DNA of 48,473 nt from Meridianimarinicoccus zhengii (GTDB taxonomy: Bacteria; Pseudomonadota; Alphaproteobacteria; Rhodobacterales; Rhodobacteraceae). Shown one piece after another: positions 27,006 to 37,616 of the stretch. The stretch spans positions 1-48,473 of the forward strand of contig NZ_QDFI01000030.1 in assembly GCF_003254465.1 (NCBI RefSeq), given 5' to 3'. The notes beneath the pieces are model-generated. The model had not been told where the DNA came from, ran no database searches, and worked only from the letters and a program-made list of their open reading frames with translations. The position numbers and the translations under genes were made by a program. Positions within the stretch are counted from its first letter, which is position 1. Each line of letters begins with the position of its first letter.

Positions 27006-27973
27006 ACGCGCGTGTCCTGCCGCTCTATGCGACCATCGCGATCTTCCTGGTCGCCTACCTGATCTGCTACCTGCAGTTTCCGGCGATGCTGTCGACGCGG
27101 GTGATCGCCAACCTTTTGACCGACAACGCCTATCTCGGAATCGTCGCGGTCGGCATGACCGTCGTGATCATATCGGGCGGGATCGACCTGTCCGTGGGGT
27201 CGGTTATCGCCTTCTCTGGCGTCTTCATCGCGGTGTTGCTGCGCGATACCGGGCTGCACCCGCTGATCGTCTTTGCGCTGCTCCTGTCGGTGACCACGGC
27301 GTTCGGGGCTGCCATGGGCGGTCTGATCCACGGGCTTGCGATGCCGCCGTTCATCGTCACGCTGGCGGGCATGTTCCTTGCGCGCGGGGCGGCCTACATG
27401 CTGACCATCGACAGCGTGCCGATTACCCATCCTTTCTACGACATGCTTCAGGACGCGTATTACCGGATGCCCGGTGGGGGGCGGCTCAGACTCATCGGGG
27501 TGCTGATGCTGCTGACGGTCGGTGCGGGCATGATCCTTGCCCATCGCACCCGTTTCGGCACCGCCGTCTTCGCGCTTGGCGGCGGTTCGCAGACCGCCCG
27601 GCTGATGGGAGCGGACGTGGGACGGACGACCGTGCTGATCTACGCCTTTTCGGGCTTCATGGCCGGGCTGTCGGGCATCGTCTTCTCGATCTACACCGGG
27701 TCGGGTTATCCGCTTGCGACCGTGGGGACCGAATTGATCGCGATCGCCACCGTGGTCATCGGCGGGACGATCCTGACAGGAGGTTCCGGCTACGTGTTCG
27801 GCACCCTGATCGGCGTGCTCACGATGGGCCTGATCCAGACTTACATCGTCTTCGACGGTACGCTTTCGAGCTGGTGGACCAAGATCGTCATCGGATTGCT
27901 TTTGCTTCTCTTCATTTTGCTTCAAAAGGGGCTCTTGATCCTGGGTCAGAGACAACGCAGAAGCACGGCCTGA
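27002..27973 (+). CDS. yjfF: YjfF-like sugar ABC transporter permease
   Basis: A 323-residue second permease, starting MNARVLPLYATIAIFLVAYL. RbsC-family features: VAVGMTVVIISGGIDLSVGSVIAFSG (about 48-73), HGLAMPPFIVTLAGMFLARG, and FALGGGSQTARLMG as the coupling loop near 195. The PFIVTLAGMF and GSGYPLATVGTELIAIATVVIGG stretches match YjfF rather than YtfT. A heterodimeric pore is expected. The regulator gene follows after only 1 nt, so it is on the same transcript. Confidence 0.9.
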   Translation: MNARVLPLYATIAIFLVAYLICYLQFPAMLSTRVIANLLTDNAYLGIVAVGMTVVIISGGIDLSVGSVIAFSGVFIAVLLRDTGLHPLIVFALLLSVTTAFGAAMGGLIHGLAMPPFIVTLAGMFLARGAAYMLTIDSVPITHPFYDMLQDAYYRMPGGGRLRLIGVLMLLTVGAGMILAHRTRFGTAVFALGGGSQTARLMGADVGRTTVLIYAFSGFMAGLSGIVFSIYTGSGYPLATVGTELIAIATVVIGGTILTGGSGYVFGTLIGVLTMGLIQTYIVFDGTLSSWWTKIVIGLLLLLFILLQKGLLILGQRQRRSTA

Positions 27974-27974
27974 C

Positions 27975-28727
27975 ATGAAACAGCTTTTCGACCAGATCGA
28001 TCCCGGCCTCCGCCCGAGCGGCGGGAACCACGCGCGTGTGGTCGAGGGTCTGGGTCGGGCCATCGTGGCGGGCGAACAGCCGCCCGGCGCACTTCTGCCG
28101 CGTGACGACGAACTTGTCGAGATCTTCGGGGTTTCCCGCACGGTTCTGCGCGAGGCGATGAAAACGCTGGCCGCGAAAGGCATGGTGGTTGCCAAGGCCC
28201 GTGTCGGAACACGGGTGCGGCCAAGCAACGAATGGAACATGTTCGACGCGCAGGTCCTGCAATGGCATCTGGACGGCGAACCGAGCGACAGCTTCTTCCG
28301 GCAGCTTTTCGAGATGCGGTTGGCGTTCGAACCCTTTGCCGCCGGGCTTGCCGCCGAAAAAGCGAGCGCCGAGGATATCGACCGGTTGTCGCGTTGCGTC
28401 GAGGCGATGCGTGCGGCACAGGATCCCGCCGCGTTCTCCGTCGCCGACATGGACTTCCACAGGGCCGTCTTCGATGCGGCCGGCAACGCGTTCTTCCACT
28501 CCGTCGTGTCGCTTGTCGGGGCGGCATTGCTGTCGTTGCTGCGGCGGTCGTCGCCCGAGCCGCATCCGGAACAGCAAAGTGCGATCTGCGATGGGCATCA
28601 GCGGATCGCGGATGCGATCGCCGCGCACGATCCGGCAGCCGCGAGAGACGCCATGGTCGCCGTCATCGAGGTCGGATGGGCCCGGATTTTCGGCGATGGA
28701 AGCGGCCCGGGGTCAATGTCGCGCTGA
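27975..28727 (+). CDS. FCD-domain GntR regulator of the furanose transporter
   Basis: A 250-residue GntR-family protein of the FadR/FCD class. The N-terminal winged helix-turn-helix (about 18-85) includes LLPRDDELVEIFGVSRTVLREAM and MVVAKARVGTRVRP. The C-terminal all-helical FCD domain has the metal-ligand pattern DMDFHRAVFDAAGN and a later H (CDGHQRIADAI). Being the last gene of the transporter operon it is probably its own regulator, responding to the imported sugar or a sugar acid. The candidate operator is at 23347-23366. Start MKQLFDQIDPGL at 27975 leaves 1 nt after yjfF. Confidence 0.85.
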   Translation: MKQLFDQIDPGLRPSGGNHARVVEGLGRAIVAGEQPPGALLPRDDELVEIFGVSRTVLREAMKTLAAKGMVVAKARVGTRVRPSNEWNMFDAQVLQWHLDGEPSDSFFRQLFEMRLAFEPFAAGLAAEKASAEDIDRLSRCVEAMRAAQDPAAFSVADMDFHRAVFDAAGNAFFHSVVSLVGAALLSLLRRSSPEPHPEQQSAICDGHQRIADAIAAHDPAAARDAMVAVIEVGWARIFGDGSGPGSMSR

Positions 28728-28852
28728 CAGCGCAGGCCATGCACGCGTGGCGGTGGACACGCAGGAACGGGTTTCCCATGGTATTGGCCGCTCCCGGTAT
28801 GTGTCCGGGGCTGGACCTGCGCCGATTGCCCCTCTGGCTGTGCCCCGAAAGG

Positions 28853-28884
28853 AAAACGCCGCCGGTCTGCACCGGCGGCGTTCC
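28853..28884. terminator. bidirectional terminator between GntR gene and alanine symporter
   Basis: A perfect 12-bp stem (AACGCCGCCGGT / ACCGGCGGCGTT) with a CTGC loop spans 28855-28882. On the minus strand it is followed by TTTTCC, the better terminator direction, serving the symporter gene that ends at 28939. It can also close the plus-strand transporter operon. Confidence 0.75.
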
Positions 28885-28938
28885 ACGCAGCGTGGAAAGG
28901 GCGGATGCCGCAGCAGCCGTCCCGACCCGAAGGGAAGA

Positions 28939-30492
28939 TCACTTCACCTTGACGATCTGTCCGCTGGCGAGCTTGGCGTTGTACTTTTCCAGTTCCCGCT
29001 TGACGATGGGCATCAGGAAATAGAGCCCCGTGATGTTCACGACCGCCATGGCGAAGATCGCGGCGTCCGAGAAATCGATCACCGGGCCGAGGCTCATTGC
29101 CGCGCCGATCACCACGAAGACGCAGAACAGCACCTTGAAGGTCAACTCGCTTGCGCTGCCTTCCCCGAAGAGGAAGGTCCACGCCTTCAGCCCGTAATAG
29201 GACCACGAAATCATGGTCGAGAAGGCGAACATCACGACTGCGATGGCCAGAACATAAGGGAACCACGAAATCGACGATCCGAACGCCGCCGAGGTCAGTT
29301 CAACCCCGGTTATGCCGCCTTCGGTGGCGATGCGGCCCAGTTCGGCATCCCAGATGTAAAGGCCAGTCTCCGGATCGCTGCCCAGAACGCCCGTGATGAT
29401 GATGACGAGCGCGGTCATGGTGCAGATCACGACGGTGTCGATGAACGGCTCCAGCAGCGACACGTAGCCTTCGGTGACCGGCTCCTTGGTGCGCACGGCC
29501 GAGTGGGCGATGGCTGCCGAACCCACGCCCGCCTCGTTCGAGAACGCGGCCCGGCGGAACCCCTGGATCAGCGCGCCGACAAGCCCGCCCGCGACCCCAA
29601 GCCCGGTGAAGGCGCCCGCGAAGATCTGCCCGAAGGCCCAGCCGATCATGTCGTAATTCGCGGCGAGGATGATAAGGCCTGCACCGACATAGATGACCGC
29701 CATCAGCGGTACGAGCCGCTCGGTCACCTGCGCGATGGACTTGATCCCGCCCACGATCACCATGAACACGATGCCCGCCATCACGATGCCGGTGATCCAG
29801 CCGTTCCCGTCAAGAAAGCTGTTCGTCCCGCCGGTGATGTTCACAAGCTGCGCATGGGCCTGGTTGGCCTGGAACATGTTCCCGCCCCCGAGCGCGCCGA
29901 GGATACAGAAGATCGCGAACAGCACGGCGAGCACCCGTCCCAGCGTGGCGTAGCCGCGTTCCTTCATGCCTTTGGCCAGATAATACATCGGGCCGCCCGA
30001 CACCGTGCCGTCGGGGTATTCGTTGCGGTATTTCACGCCCAGCGTGCATTCGGTGAACTTGGATGCCATGCCCAGCAGACCCGCGAGGATCATCCAGAAC
30101 GTGGCCCCCGGCCCGCCGATGGACACGGCCACCGCCACGCCCGCGATGTTGCCAAGCCCCACGGTCCCCGACAGCGCTGTCGCCAGCGCCTGGAAATGGC
30201 TGACTTCGCCCTCGTCCTCGGGGTTGGAGTAGTCGCCTTTCACCAGTCCGATGGCGTGGCCGAAGCCCTTGAGCTGGATGAAGCCGAAATAGAAAGTGAA
30301 AACGGTGGCGCCGACGACCAGCCAGCCCACGATCCAGGGAAAGGTGGTGCCGGGAAACGGGGCGAAGATGAAGCTGACGAACGGCCCGGTCGCCGTGCCG
30401 ATCACCGTGTTGATGGTCTCGTCGATTCCCTGCGCCGCGGCTTGCAGGGGGGCGGCCATCGCGGCCATCGCGGCAAAAATCATGCGGTTCAT
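28939..30492 (-). CDS. alanine/glycine:cation symporter (AGCS family)
   Basis: A 517-residue sodium-coupled amino acid symporter with about eleven membrane segments. Landmarks of the AGCS family: [29 protein letters not shown] (about 98-126), [31 protein letters not shown] and [22 protein letters not shown]. It begins with a cleavable or membrane-inserted leader ([21 protein letters not shown]). ATG at 30492 is preceded by AAGAGGAA at a good distance, better than ATG at 30516. It lies 20 nt after the universal stress protein gene and close to alanine dehydrogenase, so alanine is the likely substrate. Confidence 0.9.
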   Translation of the reverse strand: MNRMIFAAMAAMAAPLQAAAQGIDETINTVIGTATGPFVSFIFAPFPGTTFPWIVGWLVVGATVFTFYFGFIQLKGFGHAIGLVKGDYSNPEDEGEVSHFQALATALSGTVGLGNIAGVAVAVSIGGPGATFWMILAGLLGMASKFTECTLGVKYRNEYPDGTVSGGPMYYLAKGMKERGYATLGRVLAVLFAIFCILGALGGGNMFQANQAHAQLVNITGGTNSFLDGNGWITGIVMAGIVFMVIVGGIKSIAQVTERLVPLMAVIYVGAGLIILAANYDMIGWAFGQIFAGAFTGLGVAGGLVGALIQGFRRAAFSNEAGVGSAAIAHSAVRTKEPVTEGYVSLLEPFIDTVVICTMTALVIIITGVLGSDPETGLYIWDAELGRIATEGGITGVELTSAAFGSSISWFPYVLAIAVVMFAFSTMISWSYYGLKAWTFLFGEGSASELTFKVLFCVFVVIGAAMSLGPVIDFSDAAIFAMAVVNITGLYFLMPIVKRELEKYNAKLASGQIVKVK

Positions 30493-30512
30493 GTGGAAAT
30501 TCCTCTTGCCGG

Positions 30513-30944
30513 TCATGGAACGATGGTCACGGGCACGGGCGATACCTGTGCCAGGCCCATGGCGGCGCTGCCGAAGATGCGCCCCCCGAAACTCGACCCG
30601 CCGGAGCGGCCCATGATGATGGCACTGGCACGGCGCTTCTGCGCGATCTCTGCCAGCAGTTCGACCACGTTGCCGTAGCGGATCTCGCCCGTGGCCGTGA
30701 TGCCGCGCGATTTCATCTCTTCCAGCACCGGCGCGATGACCTCGGTCTCGGCCCGGGTGCTTTCCTCGGTCCTGCGCTTGTGCCGCTCTTCCAGTTCCTG
30801 TGGCGTCAGGAAGCGATAGGGCGACCATTCGATCACATGCACGATGTGCAGCGCGGCACCCGCGCGGGCTGCCTGTTCGGCGGCGTGTTCTATCGCGCGT
30901 TTGTGCTCGCCATCGTAGCCGACCACATAAAGTTCATCCGACAT
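30513..30944 (-). CDS. universal stress protein (UspA family)
   Basis: A 143-residue single-domain Usp protein. The first strand is [17 protein letters not shown] and the C-terminal ATP-binding motif is [20 protein letters not shown], fitting the G-2x-G-9x-G-S/T pattern, so it probably binds ATP. It is encoded between alanine dehydrogenase and the alanine symporter on the same strand, 20 nt before the symporter. Usp proteins beside transporters often bind or modulate them; that link is inference. About 119 nt separates it from the ald stop, so it may also have its own promoter (AT-richer stretch about 31035-31060). Confidence 0.85.
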   Translation of the reverse strand: MSDELYVVGYDGEHKRAIEHAAEQAARAGAALHIVHVIEWSPYRFLTPQELEERHKRRTEESTRAETEVIAPVLEEMKSRGITATGEIRYGNVVELLAEIAQKRRASAIIMGRSGGSSFGGRIFGSAAMGLAQVSPVPVTIVP

Positions 30945-31063
30945 GCAATATCTCCCCGGGGGCCCTTATCGATACCTGTCTCTGCGCCAACGGCCCCGGC
31001 CGGGGCACCCCTCTCCTGCCGGTTCGGTCACAGTAACGTGACATGGAATAAAAGGAAGGCGTC

Positions 31064-32182
31064 TTATGCGGCGATTGCCGTCCCAACAGGCAGGAGATCG
31101 TATCCCAGCGCTGCCGCCACCGCCGGATGGGTCACGCGGCCCGCGGCCACGTTCAACCCGGCGGCAAGATGCGGATCGGCAGCCAGGGCCGCCTGCCAGC
31201 CCCGGTCGGCGATACGCAGGGCATGGGGGAGGGTCACGTTGTTGAGCGCGTAGGTTGATGTCCGGGCCACGGCCCCCGGCATGTTCGCCACGCAGTAATG
31301 CACGATGCCGTCCACCTGATAGGTCGGATCGGCATGGGTCGTGGCGCGCGACGTCTCGAAACAGCCACCCTGGTCGATCGCCACATCCACCATCACGGCG
31401 CCCTGTTTCATCGTGCCCAGCATGTCGCGCGTCACCAGTCGGGGCGCTGCCGCGCCGGGCACGAGAACCGCCCCGATCACGAGATCGGCCTCGGCCACGC
31501 AGGCGGCAAGATTCGCGCGGTTGGAAAAGCGGGTCTTGGCGCGGGCTTCGAAATGGATGCCGAGCCGTTCCAGAACGGCGGGCGAGCGGTCGAGGATCGT
31601 CACATCCGCGCCCAGGCCCACGGCCATCTGCGCCGCGTTGAACCCGACCACACCGCCGCCGATCACCGCGACCTTTGCGGGGGCGACGCCGGGCACGCCG
31701 CCCAACAGGACGCCGCGCCCGCCATGGGCCTTTTCCAGCGCCGTGGCACCCGCCTGCACCGACATGCGGCCCGCGACCTGGCTCATGGGTTTCAGCAGAG
31801 GCAGACCGCCCTGCGCGTCGGTCACGGTTTCATAGGCGATGCAGATAGCGCCCGACCGCACCAGATCGCGGGTCTGGTCGGGGTCGGGGGCGAGATGCAG
31901 ATAGGTATAGAGGATCTGGTCCTCGCGCAGCATCGCGCGTTCCTCGGCCAGCGGTTCCTTGACCTTCACGACCATCTCGGCGCGGTCGAAGATCTCGGCG
32001 GCCGTGTCGACGATCTCCGCCCCGGCGGCGACGTATTCCGCGTCTTCCGCCCCGATCCCGGCACCCGCGCCGGTTTCCACCAGCACGCTGTGGCCGTGGG
32101 CCACCAGTTCGGTGACGCTCTCCGGGGTCAGTCCGACCCGGTATTCGTGGTTCTTGATTTCCTTCGGTGTGCCGATGCGCAT
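31064..32182 (-). CDS. ald: L-alanine dehydrogenase
   Basis: A 372-residue NAD-dependent alanine dehydrogenase, interconverting L-alanine and pyruvate plus ammonia. It starts [20 protein letters not shown], the hallmark N terminus. Catalytic features seen: Lys in [12 protein letters not shown], His in [11 protein letters not shown], the Rossmann [16 protein letters not shown] (about 168-183) and [16 protein letters not shown] with the conserved Asp near residue 270. It is divergent from an Lrp/AsnC regulator, the standard arrangement for ald control. With the symporter it forms an alanine uptake and deamination unit. Confidence 0.95.
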   Translation of the reverse strand: MRIGTPKEIKNHEYRVGLTPESVTELVAHGHSVLVETGAGAGIGAEDAEYVAAGAEIVDTAAEIFDRAEMVVKVKEPLAEERAMLREDQILYTYLHLAPDPDQTRDLVRSGAICIAYETVTDAQGGLPLLKPMSQVAGRMSVQAGATALEKAHGGRGVLLGGVPGVAPAKVAVIGGGVVGFNAAQMAVGLGADVTILDRSPAVLERLGIHFEARAKTRFSNRANLAACVAEADLVIGAVLVPGAAAPRLVTRDMLGTMKQGAVMVDVAIDQGGCFETSRATTHADPTYQVDGIVHYCVANMPGAVARTSTYALNNVTLPHALRIADRGWQAALAADPHLAAGLNVAAGRVTHPAVAAALGYDLLPVGTAIAA

Positions 32183-32248
32183 GGGACCCTCGCTGTCGTT
32201 GATGACCCTTTGTCACCCGGCGCGGGCGGGATTTGTTGCGAAACCCTG

Positions 32249-32265
32249 TGCATGGCCGCTATGCA
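32249..32265. promoter_or_regulatory. candidate Lrp/AsnC operator between ald and its regulator
   Basis: TGCAT-N7-ATGCA inverted repeat (32249-32253 and 32261-32265) in the 112-nt divergent intergenic region, with a further TTGCAC half-site at 32278-32283 immediately before the regulator start. Position and symmetry fit an autoregulatory AldR-like site; not verified. Confidence 0.35.
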
Positions 32266-32294
32266 GGCGGGAAAAACTTGCACAGGATGGGCGT

Positions 32295-32768
32295 ATGACG
32301 GGAAATCCTTCGATGGATCGATTTGATCGCCGGATTATTGCCGCGTTGCAGCGAAACAGTGCGCGCCCCATTGCCATTCTGGCCGAGGAAATCGGCCTGT
32401 CGCCATCGGCCTGCCACCGACGGGTGCGCGCACTGGAAGAAAGCGGCGTGATCGCAGGGTACGCCGCGCGGATCGACCGGACAAAACTGGGCCTCAGCCT
32501 TCAGGTCTTCGTGGAAATCAGCCTGTCATCCCAGGCGCGAGAGGTGCTGGAAGCGTTCGAGACCGCAGTCACCCGCTTCGATGACATCCTCGAATGTCAC
32601 CTCACAAGCGGGCATGCCGATTACATCCTGCGCGTGGTGGCCCGCGACATGGCGGATTACGCCGCGATCCACCGCGATTGCCTTGCGCGACTGCCCCATG
32701 TCGCCAGTATGCAGACGATATTCACCCTTCGGCCCGTACAGCAGTGGCGGGGCTATCCGATCCGATAA
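32295..32768 (+). CDS. Lrp/AsnC-family regulator (likely regulator of ald)
   Basis: A 157-residue Lrp/AsnC protein. The N-terminal helix-turn-helix reads NSARPIAILAEEIGLSPSACHRRVRALEESGVI, followed by a RAM ligand-binding domain (FVEISLSSQAREVLEAFE, then ECHLTSGHADYILRVVARD). It is divergent from ald, with a dyad between them, so an alanine-responsive activator of ald is the likely role. ATG at 32295 has an AGGA upstream; ATG at 32313 (MDRFDRRIIAAL) is an equally plausible start. Its stop is only 4 nt from the convergent ccrM stop. Confidence 0.87.
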   Translation: MTGNPSMDRFDRRIIAALQRNSARPIAILAEEIGLSPSACHRRVRALEESGVIAGYAARIDRTKLGLSLQVFVEISLSSQAREVLEAFETAVTRFDDILECHLTSGHADYILRVVARDMADYAAIHRDCLARLPHVASMQTIFTLRPVQQWRGYPIR

Positions 32769-32772
32769 CCCG

Positions 32773-33954
<1,182 letters not shown>

Positions 33955-33960
33955 AGCGGG

Positions 33961-34581
33961 TTAGCTTGTGCCGCCGCACAAGATGTTGTGGACCGGGGCG
34001 AAGCTGTGTCTATGGTGCGGGGTCACCCCATAGGTCTTGAGCGCGGCGCGGTGTTCCGCCGTGGGATAGCCTACGTTACGCTCCCAGCCATAGCCCGGAT
34101 ACGCGCGCGCCAGATCGGCCATCACCGCATCGCGTGCGACCTTGGCGAGGATCGACGCCGCCGAGATGCTGAGGCTTCGTGCGTCGCCCTTCACCACCGC
34201 CTCGGCCCGACCCACGAGCGCAGGCGGCACCCGGTTGCCATCGACCAGCACATGGTCCGGGGGCGCGTGCAGCCCCGCCACGGCGCGGGTCATGGCTGCC
34301 ATGCTCGCGTGCAGGATGTTCAACTGGTCGATTTCGGCGGGGCTGACATGCACGACGCAATGATCGCAGGTCTCGCGCAGGATCGCCGCCAGTGCCACCC
34401 GCCGTGCCGCCGTCAGTTTCTTGGAATCGTTCAGCCCCGGCGGGATACGGTTCGGGTTCAGCACCACCGCCGCTGCCGTCACCGGCCCGGCGAGCGGGCC
34501 GCGCCCGACCTCGTCCACGCCCGCGACGCGGGCCAGTCCGCGTGCCATCGCGGCTGTCTCGAAAGCGAAATCGGGCATCAT
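33961..34581 (-). CDS. rnhB: ribonuclease HII
   Basis: A 206-residue type 2 RNase H that removes ribonucleotides and RNA primers from DNA-RNA hybrids. The catalytic [12 protein letters not shown] motif is at about residues 23-34, with the further acidic residues in [11 protein letters not shown] and in [21 protein letters not shown]. The C-terminal Y-P-T-A-E-H stretch ([18 protein letters not shown]) is typical. The pair rnhB then ccrM is a common neighbourhood in this order. The start is either of two adjacent ATGs at 34578/34581. Confidence 0.95.
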   Translation of the reverse strand: MMPDFAFETAAMARGLARVAGVDEVGRGPLAGPVTAAAVVLNPNRIPPGLNDSKKLTAARRVALAAILRETCDHCVVHVSPAEIDQLNILHASMAAMTRAVAGLHAPPDHVLVDGNRVPPALVGRAEAVVKGDARSLSISAASILAKVARDAVMADLARAYPGYGWERNVGYPTAEHRAALKTYGVTPHHRHSFAPVHNILCGGTS

Positions 34582-34654
34582 CGGACGAAACGTAAACGGG
34601 CGCAGCGGTGTTGCACGCTGCGCCCGGTTGGGTCGGTCTCGAAGGGCGCTTCCC

Positions 34655-34876
34655 TCAGAAACCCAGCCCTTCGTATTTCTTCTTGAACTTCGAAACGCGC
34701 CCGCCGCTGTCCATCAGGCGGGTCGAGCCGCCGGTCCAGGCCGGGTGCGACAACGGGTCAATGTCCAGCGACAGGCTGTCGCCTTCCTTGCCGTATGTCG
34801 ACTTCATCTGGACCACGGTGCCGTCGGTCATCTTCACGTCGATGACGTGATATTCGGGATGCAGGTTCTTTTTCAT
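34655..34876 (-). CDS. rpmE: 50S ribosomal protein L31
   Basis: A 73-residue L31, starting [20 protein letters not shown] and ending [14 protein letters not shown]. It lacks the zinc-binding cysteines of the C+ form, as usual for the alphaproteobacterial version. It follows rplS by 11 nt, so both are likely co-transcribed. Confidence 0.95.
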   Translation of the reverse strand: MKKNLHPEYHVIDVKMTDGTVVQMKSTYGKEGDSLSLDIDPLSHPAWTGGSTRLMDSGGRVSKFKKKYEGLGF

Positions 34877-34887
34877 CGGGCCGGTCC

Positions 34888-35280
34888 TTACGCGTTGGCG
34901 TCGGCCGCATCGGCCTTCGGCTTGTAGTTGGTCTTCTCGGCGATCCGGGCGGACTTGCCGCGGCGATCACGCAGGTAATACAGCTTCGCCCGGCGGACCT
35001 GGCCGCGGCGCACGACGGTGATGCTTTCGATGTTGGTCGAATGCAGCGGGAACACGCGCTCCACGCCTTCGCCGAAGGAAATCTTGCGGACCGTGAACGA
35101 TCCGGCGATGCCGCTGCCGTTCTTGCGGCTGATGCAGACGCCTTCATAGTTCTGCACGCGGGTGCGCGTGCCTTCGGTCACCTTGTAGCCGACGCGGATG
35201 GTGTCACCCGCCTTGAAGTCCGGAATATCCTTGCCAAGCTCGGCAACCTGCTCGGCTTCCAGTTGTGCGATCAGATTCAT
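34888..35280 (-). CDS. rplS: 50S ribosomal protein L19
   Basis: A 130-residue L19. The start at 35280 ([15 protein letters not shown]) is preceded by AAAGGA at the right spacing; an ATG 9 nt further upstream overlaps that site and is less likely. Core motifs: [70 protein letters not shown] short charged C-terminal tail ([11 protein letters not shown]) extends past the E. coli length. It sits in the standard rpsP-rimM-trmD-rplS order. Confidence 0.96.
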   Translation of the reverse strand: MNLIAQLEAEQVAELGKDIPDFKAGDTIRVGYKVTEGTRTRVQNYEGVCISRKNGSGIAGSFTVRKISFGEGVERVFPLHSTNIESITVVRRGQVRRAKLYYLRDRRGKSARIAEKTNYKPKADAADANA

Positions 35281-35329
35281 CGCGGTCATCCTTTTGTGGC
35301 GCGGTTCTGTCCGCGACGTGTGTGCGCCC

Positions 35330-36160
35330 TCAGAGCTCTTGGTCCCCGTCCGGGTCCCTACCATGCAGCGCACAGTAAGCCCGCCAGAGATCAGGGCGGC
35401 GTTCCTTCGTCAGCCGTTCGGCCTGTGCCTGTCGCCAGGATGCGATATGCGCGTGATGCCCGGACAGGAGAATGTCAGGGACCGTGCGGCCATCCCAATC
35501 GACAGGTTTCGTGTACTGCGGGTGCTCCAGCAGGCCGGAGGAAAAGGATTCCTCCTCCACCGATGCGTGATTCCCGAGCACGCGGGGTATAAGCCGGACC
35601 GTCGCGTCAATCAAGGCTGTCGCGGCGATCTCTCCGCCGGTCAGCACGAAGTCCCCGATCGACACTTCCTCGATGCCGAAGGCATCGATCACGCGCTCGT
35701 CGATGCCTTCGAAGCGCCCGCAGACCAGCGTGACGCCGCGGGCCTGCGACAGGGCCTGCGCCATGTCCTGCCGGAACGGACGGCCTCGCGGCGACAGGGC
35801 GATCACGGGCCATTGCGCGCGGTCGGGCGAGGTGCCCTTTGCTGCCTGTGCAAGGGCGGCCGCCAGCACGTCCGGGCGCAGGACCATCCCCGCACCGCCG
35901 CCCACCGGCGTGTCGTCCACGTTGCGGTGCCGCCCCATGCCGAACTGGCGCAGGTCGATGCAGTCGAGTTGCCAAAGGCCCTCGTGCAGGGCCTTGCCGG
36001 TCAGCGACGCACCAAGGATGCCGGGAAAAACCTCGGGGAACAGGGTGATGACCCGCGCCTTCCATGCGCCGACCAGATCGGCGGGCTCCCCCATCAAGTC
36101 GCTGGGCCGCAGGGTGGGGCGGATGGACTTGCGGCCATGGGACCGGGTGGGCGCGGTCAT
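35330..36160 (-). CDS. trmD: tRNA (guanine-37-N1)-methyltransferase
   Basis: A 276-residue SPOUT methyltransferase. The catalytic domain starts at about residue 36 ([15 protein letters not shown]) after an extra N-terminal stretch of some 30 residues. SAM-binding knot motifs: [30 protein letters not shown] and [14 protein letters not shown]. The start ATG overlaps the rimM stop by 4 nt. A later in-frame start near the catalytic domain is possible, but the 4-nt overlap favours the one given. Confidence 0.94.
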   Translation of the reverse strand: MTAPTRSHGRKSIRPTLRPSDLMGEPADLVGAWKARVITLFPEVFPGILGASLTGKALHEGLWQLDCIDLRQFGMGRHRNVDDTPVGGGAGMVLRPDVLAAALAQAAKGTSPDRAQWPVIALSPRGRPFRQDMAQALSQARGVTLVCGRFEGIDERVIDAFGIEEVSIGDFVLTGGEIAATALIDATVRLIPRVLGNHASVEEESFSSGLLEHPQYTKPVDWDGRTVPDILLSGHHAHIASWRQAQAERLTKERRPDLWRAYCALHGRDPDGDQEL

Positions 36161-36699
36161 GCGTCGTCCCCGCCCGTGTCGTCGCCGGGCAGCAGCCCCG
36201 CGGGCGGGTCCGCCACGATCCGGCCCGCCGCAAGATCGACGGTCGGCACCGCGGCCAGCGTGAAGGGCAGCAACACCGTATCTGACATCCCCGGAACCTG
36301 CAGTTCTAGAAGATCGGTCGCGCCGTGATTGTGCACAGCTGTGACGGTTCCAAGATCGGCACCGCCGGTATCCACCACGGCCAGACCGATCAGGTCGGCG
36401 TGGTAGTATTCGTCGTCGGGCAGGGACGGCAGCCTGTCACGCGGTGCGAACAGCCGCGTGCCGCGCAGGGCGTCCGCCGCCTCCTTGCTGGTGACGCCGC
36501 CCAGCCGGGCGGTGAAGCCGCCCTTGGTCTGTCCGGTCAGGCGCACGGTGAAACTCTGCGCGCCGTCCTCGGTGCAGAGCGGCGCATAATCGGCGATGGC
36601 TTCGGGGTCGGCGCAGAAGCTCTTCAGCCGCACCTCCCCGCGCACGCCGTAGGCACCCGCCACGGCGCCCACGCAGACCATGTCGCCGGGGGCGGTCAT
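36157..36699 (-). CDS. rimM: 16S rRNA processing protein RimM
   Basis: A 180-residue ribosome maturation factor that binds S19 during 30S assembly. N-terminal RimM domain: [22 protein letters not shown]-terminal PRC-barrel: [22 protein letters not shown], then [15 protein letters not shown]. The ATG at 36699 is linked by a 4-nt ATGA overlap to a 47-residue gene upstream (36696-36839), which confirms this start over an in-frame upstream codon at 36753. Confidence 0.94.
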   Translation of the reverse strand: MTAPGDMVCVGAVAGAYGVRGEVRLKSFCADPEAIADYAPLCTEDGAQSFTVRLTGQTKGGFTARLGGVTSKEAADALRGTRLFAPRDRLPSLPDDEYYHADLIGLAVVDTGGADLGTVTAVHNHGATDLLELQVPGMSDTVLLPFTLAAVPTVDLAAGRIVADPPAGLLPGDDTGGDDA

Positions 36700-36839
36700 T
36701 GCGGTGCCACGCAGAACCCGCGCGGATCGGCTGACCCGCCCGCGTTCAGGCAACGTTCCACCGCCGTGACCTGTTCATAACGTGCGCCGGCCCACAGGCC
36801 GGCGGCGAAGATCACCGCATAGATCACCAGACGGATCAT
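36696..36839 (-). CDS. 47-residue small membrane protein between rpsP and rimM
   Basis: A short gene with ATG at 36839 and TGA at 36696-36698, encoding [19 protein letters not shown] followed by a soluble tail of about 28 residues with two Cys (VERCLNAGG and GFCVAPQ). One N-terminal membrane segment (about 3-19) is predicted by eye. A GAGG-containing ribosome-binding site precedes it, and its stop overlaps the rimM start as ATGA, which strongly supports real translation. I do not recognise the family. The two Cys would be extracytoplasmic if the N terminus is inside, and could pair. Confidence 0.65.
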   Translation of the reverse strand: MIRLVIYAVIFAAGLWAGARYEQVTAVERCLNAGGSADPRGFCVAPQ

Positions 36840-36863
36840 GCCTCAGCCCTCTGCCTCCCGGTC

Positions 36864-36887
36864 GCCGCGCGGGACACCCCGCGCGGC
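36864..36887 (-). terminator. stem-loop downstream of rpsP
   Basis: GCCGCGCGGG / CCCGCGCGGC, 10 bp, around an ACAC loop, 10 nt after the rpsP stop. There is no T-run, so it probably attenuates or stabilises the rpsP message rather than ends it; the genes downstream (small membrane protein, rimM, trmD) would then be expressed at a lower level than S16. Confidence 0.55.
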
Positions 36888-36897
36888 AGTGCATGCG

Positions 36898-37257
36898 TCA
36901 CTCCGCGGCGTCGGCAGCCGCTTCGGCCTTGGCGGCCTTTTCCTTGGCGCGTTCCTGCGCCTTCTTGCCCGGCGCACCCTTCTTGAGGTTGGCACGGTCC
37001 TTCTTGGGGATCACGCCCGCCGCTTCGAGCATGCGGCTCACACGGTCCGTGGGCATCGCGCCCTGGCCCAGCCAGTATTGCGCGCGCTCTACGTCAATGC
37101 GCACGCGGTCCTCGTTGTCCTTGGGCAAGAGCGGGTTGTAGATCCCGATCTTCTCGATATAGCGCCCGTCGCGGGGCATGCGGCTGTCCGAGGCGACGAC
37201 CCGGTAGAAGGGACGCTTCTTGGACCCACCGCGGGCGAGACGAAGTTTCATGGCCAT
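36898..37257 (-). CDS. rpsP: 30S ribosomal protein S16
   Basis: A 119-residue S16. The core starts [21 protein letters not shown] and contains [19 protein letters not shown] and [22 protein letters not shown] Lys/Ala/Glu-rich tail of about 30 residues (residues 90-119) extends past the E. coli length, as usual in alphaproteobacteria. First ribosomal gene of the rpsP-rimM-trmD-rplS block; it follows the chorismate mutase gene by 41 nt. Confidence 0.96.
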   Translation of the reverse strand: MAMKLRLARGGSKKRPFYRVVASDSRMPRDGRYIEKIGIYNPLLPKDNEDRVRIDVERAQYWLGQGAMPTDRVSRMLEAAGVIPKKDRANLKKGAPGKKAQERAKEKAAKAEAAADAAE

Positions 37258-37298
37258 TGTTGTTCTCCTTTGAATGGCTGTGTTGGGGCGCGTAGCCC

Positions 37299-37616
37299 TC
37301 AGGATTGCTGTCGTTCGTGGTGTTTGATGACTTCCTGAATGATGAAATTCAGGAATTTCTTGGCGAACTCGGGGTCGAGGTCGGCCTCGCGAGCGAGCCG
37401 TTCGAGCCGCGCGATCTGTGCCGCCTCCCGCGCCGGGTCGGACGGCGGCAGGTCATGCGCCGCCTTCAGCCGCCCTACCGCCTGCGTGTGCTTGAACCGC
37501 TCGCCAAGCGTGTAGACGAGGATCGCATCGAGCCGGTCGATGCTGTCGCGGTGGTCGCGCAGGACCGCGGAGGCACGTGCGATAACGTCGGTCGGATCGG
37601 GGCGCGTGTCGGTCAT
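37299..37616 (-). CDS. AroQ-type chorismate mutase
   Basis: A 105-residue monofunctional chorismate mutase of the AroQ class, converting chorismate to prephenate for Phe/Tyr synthesis. The three-helix pattern shows in [23 protein letters not shown], with the catalytic Arg and Lys in that helix and in [20 protein letters not shown], and [14 protein letters not shown] at the end. Its start overlaps the GNAT gene stop by 4 nt. The position between ffh and rpsP is common in Rhodobacterales (from memory). Confidence 0.9.
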   Translation of the reverse strand: MTDTRPDPTDVIARASAVLRDHRDSIDRLDAILVYTLGERFKHTQAVGRLKAAHDLPPSDPAREAAQIARLERLAREADLDPEFAKKFLNFIIQEVIKHHERQQS

